Shown here in pieces: positions 45,099 to 53,556 of a stretch of 64,000 bases of DNA (the first letter of the stretch is position 1; each line of letters starts with the position of its first letter). A program made the translations under genes and the position numbers. The notes under the pieces were generated by a model. It searched no databases. It was not told the DNA's origin and saw nothing but the letters and a program-made list of their open reading frames with translations. The stretch comes from Polynucleobacter necessarius. Lineage in GTDB: Bacteria; Pseudomonadota; Gammaproteobacteria; Burkholderiales; Burkholderiaceae. The stretch covers positions 1,400,690-1,464,689 of the forward strand of contig NZ_LT606949.1 of NCBI RefSeq assembly GCF_900095215.1. The letters are read 5' to 3'.

Positions 45099-45998
45099 TG
45101 AGAGGGTTAATAAAGAACTCACGGTTGTAATGAGTACTACCCTAGACATGACGCTCCCATCTGCCTTGTAATACTGAGCCAACATAAACGGTCCTGTGCC
45201 TGTGGGAAGTGCGCTCAAAATAATGATTGCGCTAATCCATAGCTCAGACAAACCCAGGATAGGACCGGGAATGATCCAAGCGATTAAAGGCTGAAGAATT
45301 AACTTTGCCAAACTAATGGTCCAAGCTCTGCTTGGATTAGCAGCACTTTTTTGCATGAGAAATAAGCCGATTGAAACCAAAGCACATGGCGTAGCAGCGA
45401 CAGCTAAAAATGTGATGACTTGCGCGATCGGGTCATACAAAGTCAATCCACTGGAAGCCCACATCAAACCAGCGACTGGGGCGATAAACAATGGATTGGT
45501 ACACAAAGACTTGATCACGCTCAGCGCTATCTCATGAGTCTTCTTGTGCGACAAGATGCCAATCTCAATGAAAACTGTTGTCAGTGCAAACATCACCAAA
45601 ACAATGAAGGTAGAAATAATGGCTGGCGCCAACCCATCCTGACCAAGAGCGAGAACACACAATGGAATGCCCATATATCCCGTATTTGAATAAGAGGCAC
45701 TCAAACCATCAAAGCTGGCTGCCGTCAAGTCTCGATAACGTATCCAGATAACCAGGAGCACTAAGGCAAAAACAATTAAACAACTCAGGAAAAATGCGGT
45801 TATAAAGCCAGGCTGCCACAGCGTTTGCCAGCCACTATTGGCGGCAAAGTTAAAGAGCTGAGCCGCTAGAGCCATCCAAACGACAAAACGATTTAACTCG
45901 ATGGAGGAATTCACACCCAACTTGCCCGCACGCCCACCAACATACCCAATCAGGATCAACAAAAAAACTGGCAGGACTACATTAAATACGTAGAGCAA
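45069..45998 (-). CDS. AEC-family transporter (auxin efflux carrier-like permease)
   Basis: The 309-residue membrane protein has about ten helices in two halves and the family pattern SYSNTGYMGIPLCVLALG near residue 107, TNPLFIAPVAGLMWA near 167 and LSALPTGTGPFMLAQYY near 275. Bacterial AEC permeases often carry malonate or other carboxylates; the substrate is unknown here. It is alone on the minus strand, downstream of nothing recognisable except the broken carbonic anhydrase-like gene that follows it. It is intact. Confidence 0.87.
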   Translation of the reverse strand: MLYVFNVVLPVFLLILIGYVGGRAGKLGVNSSIELNRFVVWMALAAQLFNFAANSGWQTLWQPGFITAFFLSCLIVFALVLLVIWIRYRDLTAASFDGLSASYSNTGYMGIPLCVLALGQDGLAPAIISTFIVLVMFALTTVFIEIGILSHKKTHEIALSVIKSLCTNPLFIAPVAGLMWASSGLTLYDPIAQVITFLAVAATPCALVSIGLFLMQKSAANPSRAWTISLAKLILQPLIAWIIPGPILGLSELWISAIIILSALPTGTGPFMLAQYYKADGSVMSRVVLITTVSSLLTLSLFRWWSSRV

Positions 45999-46024
45999 AA
46001 TATTTAACGGGAGAAAGTAGAAGA

Positions 46025-46529
46025 TTAGGAAATTTTTTTCAATGTCTTAACATAGCGCCCCGCAATGTCATGAATGCCCGCTATTTGTTCCGCAGTCAGC
46101 TCTTTCACGGCTTTAGCGGGTGCTCCAAAAATCATGGCACCATCGGGAAATTCTTTGCCTTCGGTAACTTAGAGCGCCCGCGCCCACTAAGCAGTTTTTG
46201 CCAAGCTTGGCGCCGTTCAACACAACCGCGCCTATGCCGATCAAACTGCCATCGCCAATCTGGCAACCGTGCAACATCACTTGATGGCCAACGGTGACAT
46301 GCTTGCCAATGATGAGTGGGTAACCGGGGTCAGCGTGCAAAACTGATGCATCTTGCACATTGCTACCTTCACCGCTTTGAATAAGGTCGTTATCGCCACG
46401 GACAACCACCTTTGGCCAAATGCTCACATCTTGGTAGAGCTCTACTTAGCCGATCACTTCCGCGCTCTCGGCAACCCAAGCGCCGCCCGCTAAATGATGG
46501 GCATTTCCGTCTAGTTCAAATATAGCTAT
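46025..46529 (-). pseudogene. Gamma-carbonic anhydrase family protein (YrdA-like), broken
   Basis: This is a left-handed beta-helix trimer family. The core reads [52 protein letters not shown] and [15 protein letters not shown], with the three metal-binding His positions. The expected start codon is ATA (46527-46529, before AIFELDGNAHHLAGGAW) where ATG is expected. TAA at 46446-46448 cuts the frame after about 27 residues, and an extra A in 46163-46172 shifts it before [17 protein letters not shown]. The frame is then sound to TAA 46025-46027. With three lesions the gene is dead. Confidence 0.9.
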
Positions 46530-46585
46530 GACTCATTATAGGTATGAATCTGGCTATAGATGAACGGTAAGCCTCCTGCCGAGAA

Positions 46586-47795
46586 TTACCAGTTTGGCTC
46601 GCGATCCGGTGTGGAAGAGATGCGATGCACGCTTAAATCAGCGCCCTCAAATTCCTCTTCTTGAGACATCCGAATACCCAAGAGAGCCTTCAGGGAGCCG
46701 TAGACCACAAAACCGACGACTAAGGCTATGCCAACACCCATTGCGCTCCCAATGAGTTGGCCTGTAAAAGTAATTCCGCCGATACCGCCAAACGCTTTGG
46801 TGCCAAAAATACCGGCAGCCAAACCACCCCACAAACCGCACAAGCCGTGCAGCGGCCAAACACCAAGAACATCGTCCAGTTTCCAGCGGTTCTGCGCCAA
46901 GGTGAACATATACACAAACAAACCACCAGCAACCAATCCAACAAACAAAGCGCCAAGTGGATGCATTAAGTCCGAACCAGCACACACTGCAACTAAGCCA
47001 GCAATGGGGCCGCTATAGGTAAAGCCAGGATCGTTACGACCAACCACCCAAGCAGCTAAGGTGCCACCTACCATTGCCATCAAAGAATTCATCGCCACTA
47101 AACCACTAATCTTGTCGATCGTCTGCGCGCTCATCACATTAAAACCAAACAAACCTACCGCCAAAATCCAGACGCCCAAAGCCAAGAAAGGCGTGCTTGA
47201 TGGCGAATGCGCAGAAATGCGACCTTCTTTTGTATAGCGACCACGACGCGCGCCTAAAAGAATCACGGTAGACAAAGCAATCCAACCACCCACCGCATGC
47301 ACTACCACCGATCCGGCAAAGTCATGACACTCTTCACCAGTCAAACCTTTTATCCAAGCCTGAATGCCAAAGTGTTCATTCCAGGCAATGCCTTCAAAGA
47401 GGGGGTATACAAAACCCACCAATACAAAAGTAGCGATGAGCTTCGGATTAAATTTAGCGCGCTCCGCAGTGCCGCCTGAAATAATGGCGGGGATTGCCGC
47501 GGCAAAGGTAAGCAAGAAGAAAAACTTCACTACCTCATAACCGTTCTTCTCGGCCAGAAACTCCGCGCCAGAGAAAAAATTCACGCCATACGCAATGCTG
47601 TAGACAATAAAAAAAATATGCAATGGTTGAAATTGCGAAGTCGACCAAAATTTTGACCAAAGCATTTCCTTGGTTTTTCTCACGCACGGTTCCTAGCTCT
47701 AAGAACGCAAATCCCGCATGCATAGCAGGAACCATGATGGCGCCGAGCAAAATAAATAAAGCATCACTGCCGGATTTCAAAGTTTCAATGAAATT
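46586..47795 (-). pseudogene. amtB: Ammonium transporter AmtB, frameshifted
   Basis: AmtB is a trimeric inner-membrane ammonium channel. The N-terminal piece has MVPAMHAGFAFLELGTVREK and ALVKILVDFAISTIAYFF, where a T8 run (plus 47609-47616) adds one base. The next frame resumes IVYSIAYGVNFFSGAEFLAE and covers all remaining helices to 46586, including GEECHDFAGSVVVHAVGGW and WPLHGLCGLWGGLAAGIFG with the channel His residues. The original start is unclear: an AGGGG site lies seven bases before an ATT codon (plus 47793-47795), perhaps a decayed ATG. No glnK is adjacent. The large piece 46586-47683 lacks the first helices and is unlikely to insert correctly. Confidence 0.88.
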
Positions 47796-47852
47796 TCCCC
47801 TCTAATTTTTTGCCTCATTATGGGGAATGCAAAACCTACCGTCAGCTCAGAT

Positions 47853-47869
47853 TGCACTTATTTAGTGCA
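47853..47869 (-). promoter_or_regulatory. NtrC-type palindrome upstream of amtB
   Basis: The 17-base sequence TGCACT-N5-AGTGCA is a perfect dyad fitting the NtrC enhancer pattern (TGCACy...rGTGCA). It lies about 60-75 bases upstream of the amtB start region. I could not find a convincing sigma-54 GG-N10-GC promoter between them. Nitrogen control of amtB by NtrC is well known; its use here is inferred. Confidence 0.6.
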
Positions 47870-47917
47870 TAAAAGAGCCTATTTATTATGGTTTTAAACA
47901 CACTTAAGGGAGAACCC

Positions 47918-48281
47918 ATGAAAAAAAGTCCTGGTTATTTTGGCCGCTATCGGCGCTTTTTCTGGCTTAGCGCAAGCCGAATAAAAAATTCAAGTACTGA
48001 GCGCACAAGAGCTTGTAAACGTTTGCAAACTGCCGGCAAGCCCAGAATCACGTAGTTTCTGTGTTGGCTACACCACCAGCGTCTACGATACTTATTGAAT
48101 GACTCGTCACCCGCAACGCGCGAAGCCTTTTATCTGCGTAAAACAACCTGCTCCACAACGTGACGCCGTGATCGCAGATTTTGTTAAATGGGCTGGAGAA
48201 AATCCACAAACTACCGATAAACCTGCTGCAGGTGTTTTCTTAGGATTTTTGGCCAACCGCTTTCCTTGCGGCAAAAAGTAA
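47918..48281 (+). pseudogene. Rap1a/Tai-family immunity protein, broken
   Basis: The family contains periplasmic immunity proteins against type VI amidase effectors (Rap1a, Tai4) and many orphan homologues. From ATG 47918 (RBS AGGGAGA) the A7 run at 47921-47927 shifts the frame. One A fewer gives MKKVLVILAAIGAFSGLAQA, a signal peptide, followed by IQVLSAQELVNVCKLPASPE, SFCVGYTTSVYDTY, PFICVKQPAPQRDAVIADFV and a C-terminal AAGVFLGFLANRFPCGKK with the conserved cysteines. TAA at 47982-47984 and TGA at 48096-48098 interrupt the same frame. No effector gene or secretion cluster is in the window. Confidence 0.85.
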
Positions 48282-48326
48282 TCCACAACCCTTTGCCAAT
48301 TCAATATTTTTTAAGGATCAGTCGAT

Positions 48327-48589
48327 ATGAAAAAATTATCGCAATGACAGCAGCAGCTGTAGCTATTACTGGTTGCTCTGGTATGAGCAATACTGAACAA
48401 CGCACATTATCAGGCGCATCTATTGGCGGAGTTGTGGGCGGCGTAGGCACAGCCATCTTCCACGGCAACCCAATTTGTGGTGTTGTGGGCGGCGCGGCAG
48501 TTGGCTCGGCATCCGGCTACGCTTATGATGCTTACAAGAAAAATGAAGGTGCTAACTACAACGCTGGCAAAAATAATCAGCCTAACTAA
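48327..48589 (+). pseudogene. Small glycine-zipper lipoprotein, start disrupted by a frameshift
   Basis: The body reads a lipoprotein signal (IIAMTAAAVAITGCSGMSN, lipobox ITGC) and a glycine-zipper segment (GASIGGVVGGVGTAIFHGNP then CGVVGGAAVGSASGYAYDAY). The ATG at 48327 is followed by only six A; seven would give MKKIIAMTAA in frame, so as written it stops after six codons. A shorter product could start at ATG 48344 (81 residues), but its signal peptide would lack the basic n-region. Such proteins are outer-membrane-linked and small; the function is unknown. It follows the immunity gene by 45 bases and precedes an inverted repeat and a terminator. Confidence 0.65.
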
Positions 48590-49034
48590 GCTTTAAACAC
48601 TGGTCGCTCCAGACCAGTGACGCAATACCGAACCCAGCTCGTATTAACTTACCAGCTGGGTTTTTTATTTGGATCTGTCCTACTAGTGCTTTATGAATCG
48701 GGCATTTATTTGCGATCTCCAGCAAGCGCTCTTTCTCTTCCGCGGTTAAATTTCCCAGCAATTCAATCTCGCGAGAAAATGTTTCTACATCACCTACGCG
48801 GTCGATATCCACCGTCACAATCGCATTCTCTAAATTCATAGACTTGCGACCGGCATACATTTTTAAAGTCATCGATGTACAGGCCGCTAAGGCAGCACCA
48901 AGATACTCATGAGGACTTGGCCCAGTTCCAGAACCCCCCTTAGCAATTTCCGCATCTGATAAAAAATGAATATCTCCCGTGCTTAATTTCTGCTGAAGCG
49001 GGCCTTCGCCAAATTGTGAGATTACTTTTCTCAT
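48582..49034 (-). CDS. OsmC/Ohr-family protein with an abnormal C-terminus
   Basis: OsmC proteins are thiol peroxidases acting on organic hydroperoxides. Family motifs are GGSGTGPSPHEYLGAALAAC (first Cys, near residue 50) and IANKCPIHKALVG (second Cys, near 118). Start ATG 49034 (MRKVISQFGEGP) gives 150 residues. Homologues normally end about eight residues after the second motif (QIQI...). Here the frame continues into NPAGKLIRAGFG and beyond, reading through the terminator and inverted repeat of the converging lipoprotein gene to a stop at 48582. I infer that the true 3' end was deleted or mutated. Both active cysteines remain, so it may still work. Confidence 0.82.
   Translation of the reverse strand: MRKVISQFGEGPLQQKLSTGDIHFLSDAEIAKGGSGTGPSPHEYLGAALAACTSMTLKMYAGRKSMNLENAIVTVDIDRVGDVETFSREIELLGNLTAEEKERLLEIANKCPIHKALVGQIQIKNPAGKLIRAGFGIASLVWSDQCLKLS
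48598..48619 (+). repeat. Inverted repeat after the lipoprotein gene
   Basis: A perfect eight-base inverted repeat (CACTGGTC and GACCAGTG around GCTCCA) lies nine bases after the lipoprotein stop and just before the terminator. It has no T run. It may stabilise the 3' end of the message. Confidence 0.6.
48631..48668 (+). terminator. Rho-independent terminator after the lipoprotein gene
   Basis: Arms AACCCAGCT (48631-48639) and AGCTGGGTT (48654-48662) are followed by a T-rich run on the plus strand. The converging osmC frame reads straight through it. Confidence 0.75.
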
Positions 49035-49085
49035 AAAGATCCCCAATAAATTACTAATAATGTTGGAACATCATTTAAGCCGACT

Positions 49086-49496
49086 TTAACCGGAATCGGG
49101 TTTACTTGCTTTTTCTATGGTTGGTAACTGCGCTTTCTTCCATCCGCTAAAACCGCATTCTAAATGACATATATTTGGAACGCCCATTCTCGGTAATTGC
49201 TGGGTCGATAAAGCCGACCGCCAGGCTGAAGCGCAATACAACACTAAACGCTTGCCTTCGCCAAAAATTGGCTTGTAATACGAGCTATCAGGATCAACCC
49301 AGAACTCCAACATCCCTCTAGGGGCGTGAAACGCGTTTGGGATCATCCCCTCCCGCTCTAATGCACGAATGTCACGAATATCCAAAAACACGACATTCGG
49401 GTCCGCCAATAATTGCTGAGCATTTTCTAAGGGAAGCGTCTCGATTTCAGACATAGCGCTCTGAATAAGCTCTTGATATCCAATCTTTAATTTCAA
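49086..49496 (-). CDS. Rhodanese-like domain protein
   Basis: This 136-residue single-domain rhodanese has FLDIRDIRALEREGMIPNAFHAPRGMLEFWVD (CH2A-like segment, near residue 37) and the active-site loop LYCASAWRSALSTQQL, with the persulfide Cys near residue 87. GFSGWKKAQLP closes the fold. The start is probably TTG 49496, five bases after a clear AGGAGA site; a second TTG at 49499 and an ATG at 49454 are alternatives. It lies upstream of osmC on the same strand, 51 bases apart. Its sulfur acceptor is unknown. Confidence 0.85.
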   Translation of the reverse strand: MKLKIGYQELIQSAMSEIETLPLENAQQLLADPNVVFLDIRDIRALEREGMIPNAFHAPRGMLEFWVDPDSSYYKPIFGEGKRLVLYCASAWRSALSTQQLPRMGVPNICHLECGFSGWKKAQLPTIEKASKPDSG

Positions 49497-49554
49497 CAAA
49501 ATCTCCTACATTAATCATGCCTCATTCTTGCCAAGCACCTGCTACCATTCTGCT

Positions 49555-50817
49555 ATGAGCTTTACCCCTATCGAACTTGGCGCAAGCGCTATTTTTGCAA
49601 TCGCAGTTTTACACACTTTTTGTACTGGTTATTTTGAAGCACTTGCCAAAAAATCTCCACGACATGCTGGTCTCTGGCATCTTCTTGGTGAAGTCGAAAT
49701 TGTTTTTGGTTTTTGGGCCGCTATCTTGGTTATTTTTATTTCCCTCTACGTGGATTTGAATACTGCCAAAGACTTTTTAAACAAACGTAATTTCACTGAA
49801 CCACTCTTTGTTTTTGCCATCATGATTGTGGCTGGCACAAAACCCATTCTGTATATTTCCACCCAAATTTTGCATTTGCTAGCCCATGCACTGCAATCGG
49901 CACTCCGTATCCGCAGTGCTCCGGTCTTATATTTTCTAACGCTTGGAGCCACGCCGCTCCTAGGCTCATTCATCACAGAGCCTGCCGCCATGACCTTAGC
50001 GGCCTTTTTGCTGCGCGACTTGGTTTATCGCCACAAATGCTCTAAAGCGCTTCTGTTTGGAACTCTTGGAGTGCTCTTTGTCAATATCTCGATCGGCGGA
50101 ACACTAACCAACTTTGCGGCACCGCCAGTTTTAATGGTGGCGTCCACTTGGGAGTGGGGCTCTGCATTTATGTTTACTAATTTTGGCCTAAAGTCTTGCA
50201 TTGCGATTTTTATTAATGCGCTCGCGGCCACGCTTTTGTTTCATCGCCAACTCATTGAGCCAAATACCGATAAAAAAGAAGCTCGCGTGCCTCTAACTGT
50301 TATTTTGATGCACTTACTTTTTTTGGCTGGAGTAGTTGTGTTTGCGCACGATCCAATCATTTTTATGTGGATTTTGCTTTTCTTTATCGGATACACCACG
50401 GCTTACCCAAAACACCAAACCCCTCTGGTTCTGAAAGAGGCGCTACTGGTTGGCTTCTTTTTAGGTGGCTTAGTGGTATTGGGCGCTTTGCAAGGTTGGT
50501 GGCTAAAACCTATTCTCGAAATGATGAGCCCTACCGCTGTCTTTTATGGCAGTCTTGCTCTCACCGCATTAACCGATAATGCCGCTCTCACCTACTTAGG
50601 CTCCTTGGTTACCGGCACTTCACCAGAGTTCAAATTGGCTTTGGTAGGTGGTGCGGTAGCGGGCGGTGGTTTAACCGTCATCGCCAATGCGCCCAACCCA
50701 GCAGGGATCGCCATCTTGCGACAGCATTTTCCAAATGGCGCAGTATCCGCCCTCTATTTGTTACTAGCTGCCCTTCCGCCCACATTCGTCGCCATCTTGG
50801 CATATGGACTCCTCTGA
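49555..50817 (+). CDS. Putative Na+/H+ antiporter
   Basis: The 420-residue membrane protein has about ten to eleven helices. Segments such as TEPLFVFAIMIVAGTKPILY, LTLGATPLLGSFITEPAAMT, NISIGGTLTNFAAPPVLM and ALTDNAALTYLGSLVTG match the putative Na+/H+ antiporter family (I believe Pfam Na_H_antiport_3/PF07399) within the ion-transporter superfamily. I choose ATG 49555 (MSFTPIELG) at the start of the first helix; an ATG at 49528 in frame is possible. Ion specificity is untested. It lies just upstream of the miaB block. It is intact. Confidence 0.82.
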   Translation: MSFTPIELGASAIFAIAVLHTFCTGYFEALAKKSPRHAGLWHLLGEVEIVFGFWAAILVIFISLYVDLNTAKDFLNKRNFTEPLFVFAIMIVAGTKPILYISTQILHLLAHALQSALRIRSAPVLYFLTLGATPLLGSFITEPAAMTLAAFLLRDLVYRHKCSKALLFGTLGVLFVNISIGGTLTNFAAPPVLMVASTWEWGSAFMFTNFGLKSCIAIFINALAATLLFHRQLIEPNTDKKEARVPLTVILMHLLFLAGVVVFAHDPIIFMWILLFFIGYTTAYPKHQTPLVLKEALLVGFFLGGLVVLGALQGWWLKPILEMMSPTAVFYGSLALTALTDNAALTYLGSLVTGTSPEFKLALVGGAVAGGGLTVIANAPNPAGIAILRQHFPNGAVSALYLLLAALPPTFVAILAYGLL

Positions 50818-50883
50818 GATCTTTATCGGACTTCAGCGGTAAAATCTGAGCTTCGCCCCCAGCTATAAACCTGAGAACGGCAT

Positions 50884-52233
50884 ATGAAAAAGCTCTATAT
50901 CAAAACCTTCGGCTGTCAAATGAACGAGTACGACTCGGGCAAGATGGCCGACCTCTTGCATGCCGATGAAGGCATGGTCATGACAGATCGCCCAGAAGAT
51001 GCTGACGTAGTACTTCTCAACACCTGCTCTATTCGAGAAAAAGCCGAAGACAAAGTCTTCTCAGATTTAGGTCGACTTCGTGAACTCAAAAAAACTAAGC
51101 CCAATCTACTGATTGGTGTTGGCGGCTGCGTTGCCAGCCAAGAGGGCCAACAAATTGTGAGTCGCGCGCCTTATGTGGATGTTGTCTTTGGGCCGCAAAC
51201 ATTGCATCGCCTCTCGGACCTGATTGCTGAGCGCCGCAAAACAGGCGTATCGCAAGTAGATATCTCCTTTCCTGAAATTGAAAAATTTGACCACCTTCCC
51301 GCATCACGCCAAACTCGTGGTTCGGCATACGCCTCAATCATGGAAGGCTGCTCCAAATATTGCAGCTACTGTGTAGTGCCCTATACCCGTGGTGAAGAAG
51401 TCTCAAGACCATTTGATGACGTACTGACGGAAGTGGCTGGACTTGCCAGCAAAGGCGTAAAAGAAATTGTTCTTCTCGGTCAAAACGTCAACGCTTATTT
51501 AGGGAAGATGGGCAACACTGATGAGATAGCTGACTTTGCGCTGTTGATTGAATATATCGCTGAAATTCCAGGGGTTGAGCGCATTCGATTTACCACCAGT
51601 CATCCAAAAGACTTCACGCAAAGACTCATTGATGTCTACGCTAAAGTACCCAAGCTAGTGAACCACTTACACCTCCCCGTGCAGCACGGCTCAGATGCCA
51701 TGTTGTCAGCAATGAAGCGTGGCTACACAGCATTGGAATTCAAGAGCATTATTCGCAAAATGAGAGCTGTTCGCCCTGACCTCACACTATCAAGCGACTT
51801 TATTGTGGGCTTTCCAGGCGAAACAGAAGCTGACTTTGAGAAGTTGTTAAAGATGGTGGCAGAACTCAATTTCGATAACAGCTTTTGCTTCATCTTCAGT
51901 CCACGCCCAGGAACGCCAGCTGCCAATCTGCATGATGACACGCCTTATGAAGTCAAACTCAAGCGTTTACAAACCTTACTCGCGCTGGTTGAAGGCCAAG
52001 CAAATCAAATCAGTCAAAAGATGATGGGCAATATTGAAAGGGTGCTGATTGAAGGTCTTGCCAAGGATGGCACTAACCTACAAGGACGCGCCGAGAACAA
52101 TCGCGTCATTCATTTCACAGCACCCGATCAAGATATTGAGAAGTTGATCGGTCAGATGGTGGATATTCGCATTACCGAAGTCCTAAACTACACCCTCAGA
52201 GGTGAATTAGCAGAAGCGCATGCCACTCATTAA
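50884..52233 (+). CDS. miaB: tRNA-2-methylthio-N6-dimethylallyladenosine synthase
   Basis: MiaB is a radical-SAM methylthiotransferase that converts i6A37 to ms2i6A37 in tRNAs reading UNN codons. The 449-residue protein has the UPF0004 domain with three Cys ([26 protein letters not shown]) for one 4Fe-4S cluster and the radical-SAM motif CSKYCSYC near residue 157. A C-terminal TRAM domain ([12 protein letters not shown]...GRAENNRV) follows. Its stop overlaps the ybeY start by 14 bases. It is intact. Confidence 0.96.
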   Translation: MKKLYIKTFGCQMNEYDSGKMADLLHADEGMVMTDRPEDADVVLLNTCSIREKAEDKVFSDLGRLRELKKTKPNLLIGVGGCVASQEGQQIVSRAPYVDVVFGPQTLHRLSDLIAERRKTGVSQVDISFPEIEKFDHLPASRQTRGSAYASIMEGCSKYCSYCVVPYTRGEEVSRPFDDVLTEVAGLASKGVKEIVLLGQNVNAYLGKMGNTDEIADFALLIEYIAEIPGVERIRFTTSHPKDFTQRLIDVYAKVPKLVNHLHLPVQHGSDAMLSAMKRGYTALEFKSIIRKMRAVRPDLTLSSDFIVGFPGETEADFEKLLKMVAELNFDNSFCFIFSPRPGTPAANLHDDTPYEVKLKRLQTLLALVEGQANQISQKMMGNIERVLIEGLAKDGTNLQGRAENNRVIHFTAPDQDIEKLIGQMVDIRITEVLNYTLRGELAEAHATH

Positions 52234-52693
52234 GACAATAACTCCATCAAAGCTGGCAATAGATCTACAGTACGCTAGCCCCGCAATTGAAGCGGCGATT
52301 GGCAATATCGCCTCAGCCACCCCGATAAAAAGATGGGTGAAAAACGTGACACCACTTAGCGGTCAAATGACGCTGCGCTTTGTCAATGCCGCAGAAGGTA
52401 AAAAATTGCACTTGGCTTTTCGTAAAAAAGATTACGCTACCAATGTATTAACCTTTCCTTACGAGCTCTCAAAAAATACTTTAGTGGCGGACGTGATTTT
52501 TTGTCTCCCAGTGATACGAAGAGAAGCAAAAGCGCAAGGTAAGCCGCTCGAGGCCCATCTAGCGCATTTAATTGTGCACGCCTGCCTTCATGCACAAGGC
52601 TACGATCATGAAGTCAGCAAGGACGCCAAAAAGATGGAGGCATTGGAAATCCAAATTCTCCAAAAAATGGGCTTTGCTAACCCTTACAAATGA
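52220..52693 (+). CDS. ybeY: Endoribonuclease YbeY (16S rRNA maturation)
   Basis: YbeY is a zinc-dependent endonuclease needed for 16S rRNA 3'-end processing. The 157-residue protein contains [16 protein letters not shown] near residue 70 and the metal-binding motif [14 protein letters not shown] near 115, with all three His of H-x3-H-x5-H. The usual second residue of the motif (HGxLHL) is altered to HACLHA. The ATG lies inside the miaB 3' end. In related bacteria phoH (ybeZ) sits between miaB and ybeY, but there is no room for it here. Confidence 0.93.
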   Translation: MPLIKTITPSKLAIDLQYASPAIEAAIGNIASATPIKRWVKNVTPLSGQMTLRFVNAAEGKKLHLAFRKKDYATNVLTFPYELSKNTLVADVIFCLPVIRREAKAQGKPLEAHLAHLIVHACLHAQGYDHEVSKDAKKMEALEIQILQKMGFANPYK

Positions 52694-53556
52694 TTTGTCT
52701 TATTTCTAAGCGTTATATGCCTGACCCCAGTAAATCCCTTTTAGATCGCTTGGCTGATTTTTTAACCCCTCAGCCAACCGAACCCAGCAAACGCCGACTA
52801 AAGCTCATTGACACCCTACGAGCAGCCCAGGCCGAGTGGCTAATCGATGCAGATGCTTTGTCAATGATTGAGGGTGTTTTTCAAGTAGGGCGCTTGTGCG
52901 CGCGTGACATCTTAGTTCCTCGCGCCCAAATTGATTGGATCGATATCAGTCAACCCCTTCCTGAAATCATTAAGCACGTAATCGAAGCAGCGCACTCACG
53001 CTTTCCTGTCTTTGAAGGCAATCGAGATAATGTAATCGGTATTTTGCTGGCCAAGGATTTACTACGTCACGCTACTGAAAAAGATTTTCAAGTGCGAGAT
53101 TGGCTACGTCCAGCGGTTTTTATTCCAGAATCTAAGCGTCTTAGCGTCTTATTGCGCGACCTTAAAGACAATCGCAATCATCTAGCGATTGTGGTTGACG
53201 AGTACAGCGGTGTTGCGGGAATCATTACGATCGAGGATGTGCTAGAGCAAATCGTTGGCGATATTGAGGATGAGCATGATGTTGATGAAGAAGCGGATAA
53301 CCTCATCGCTTTAGACAATGGCGATATTCGCGTTAAAGGCATTACAGAGCTTGAGCAATTCAACAAAACACTGGGCACTCACTTCGAAATAGAAGATATC
53401 GAGACGGTGGCTGGCTTGGTGATCCAACATTTAGGACGCGTTCCTAAGATCGGTGAGCTTATTACAATTGATCGCATTGAATTTGAAGTGCAGCGCGCCG
53501 ACCCAAGACAAATTCATATTTTGCTGGCGCGACAAATCAATAAAAAATCCGATTGA
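52690..53556 (+). CDS. corC: CorC/HlyC-family protein (CBS pair plus transporter-associated domain)
   Basis: The 288-residue cytosolic protein has two CBS domains (LVPRAQIDWIDI, SRFPVFEGNRDNVIGILLAKDLL; then IVVDEYSGVAGIITIEDVLEQIVGDIEDEHD) and a C-terminal CorC_HlyC FAD-like domain from about residue 205. YbeX/CorC is linked to magnesium/cobalt efflux and ribosome maturation. The ATG overlaps the ybeY stop (ATGA); ATG 52717 (MPDPSKSLLDRL) is an alternative start that matches homologues better. It overlaps lnt by four bases. It is intact. Confidence 0.93.
   Translation: MICLISKRYMPDPSKSLLDRLADFLTPQPTEPSKRRLKLIDTLRAAQAEWLIDADALSMIEGVFQVGRLCARDILVPRAQIDWIDISQPLPEIIKHVIEAAHSRFPVFEGNRDNVIGILLAKDLLRHATEKDFQVRDWLRPAVFIPESKRLSVLLRDLKDNRNHLAIVVDEYSGVAGIITIEDVLEQIVGDIEDEHDVDEEADNLIALDNGDIRVKGITELEQFNKTLGTHFEIEDIETVAGLVIQHLGRVPKIGELITIDRIEFEVQRADPRQIHILLARQINKKSD

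Noticed and set aside
47821..47852. Sigma-54 promoter of amtB
   Set aside because: The stretch contains TTTTGCAT, but no GG lies ten bases before the GC, so it does not meet the GG-N10-GC rule.
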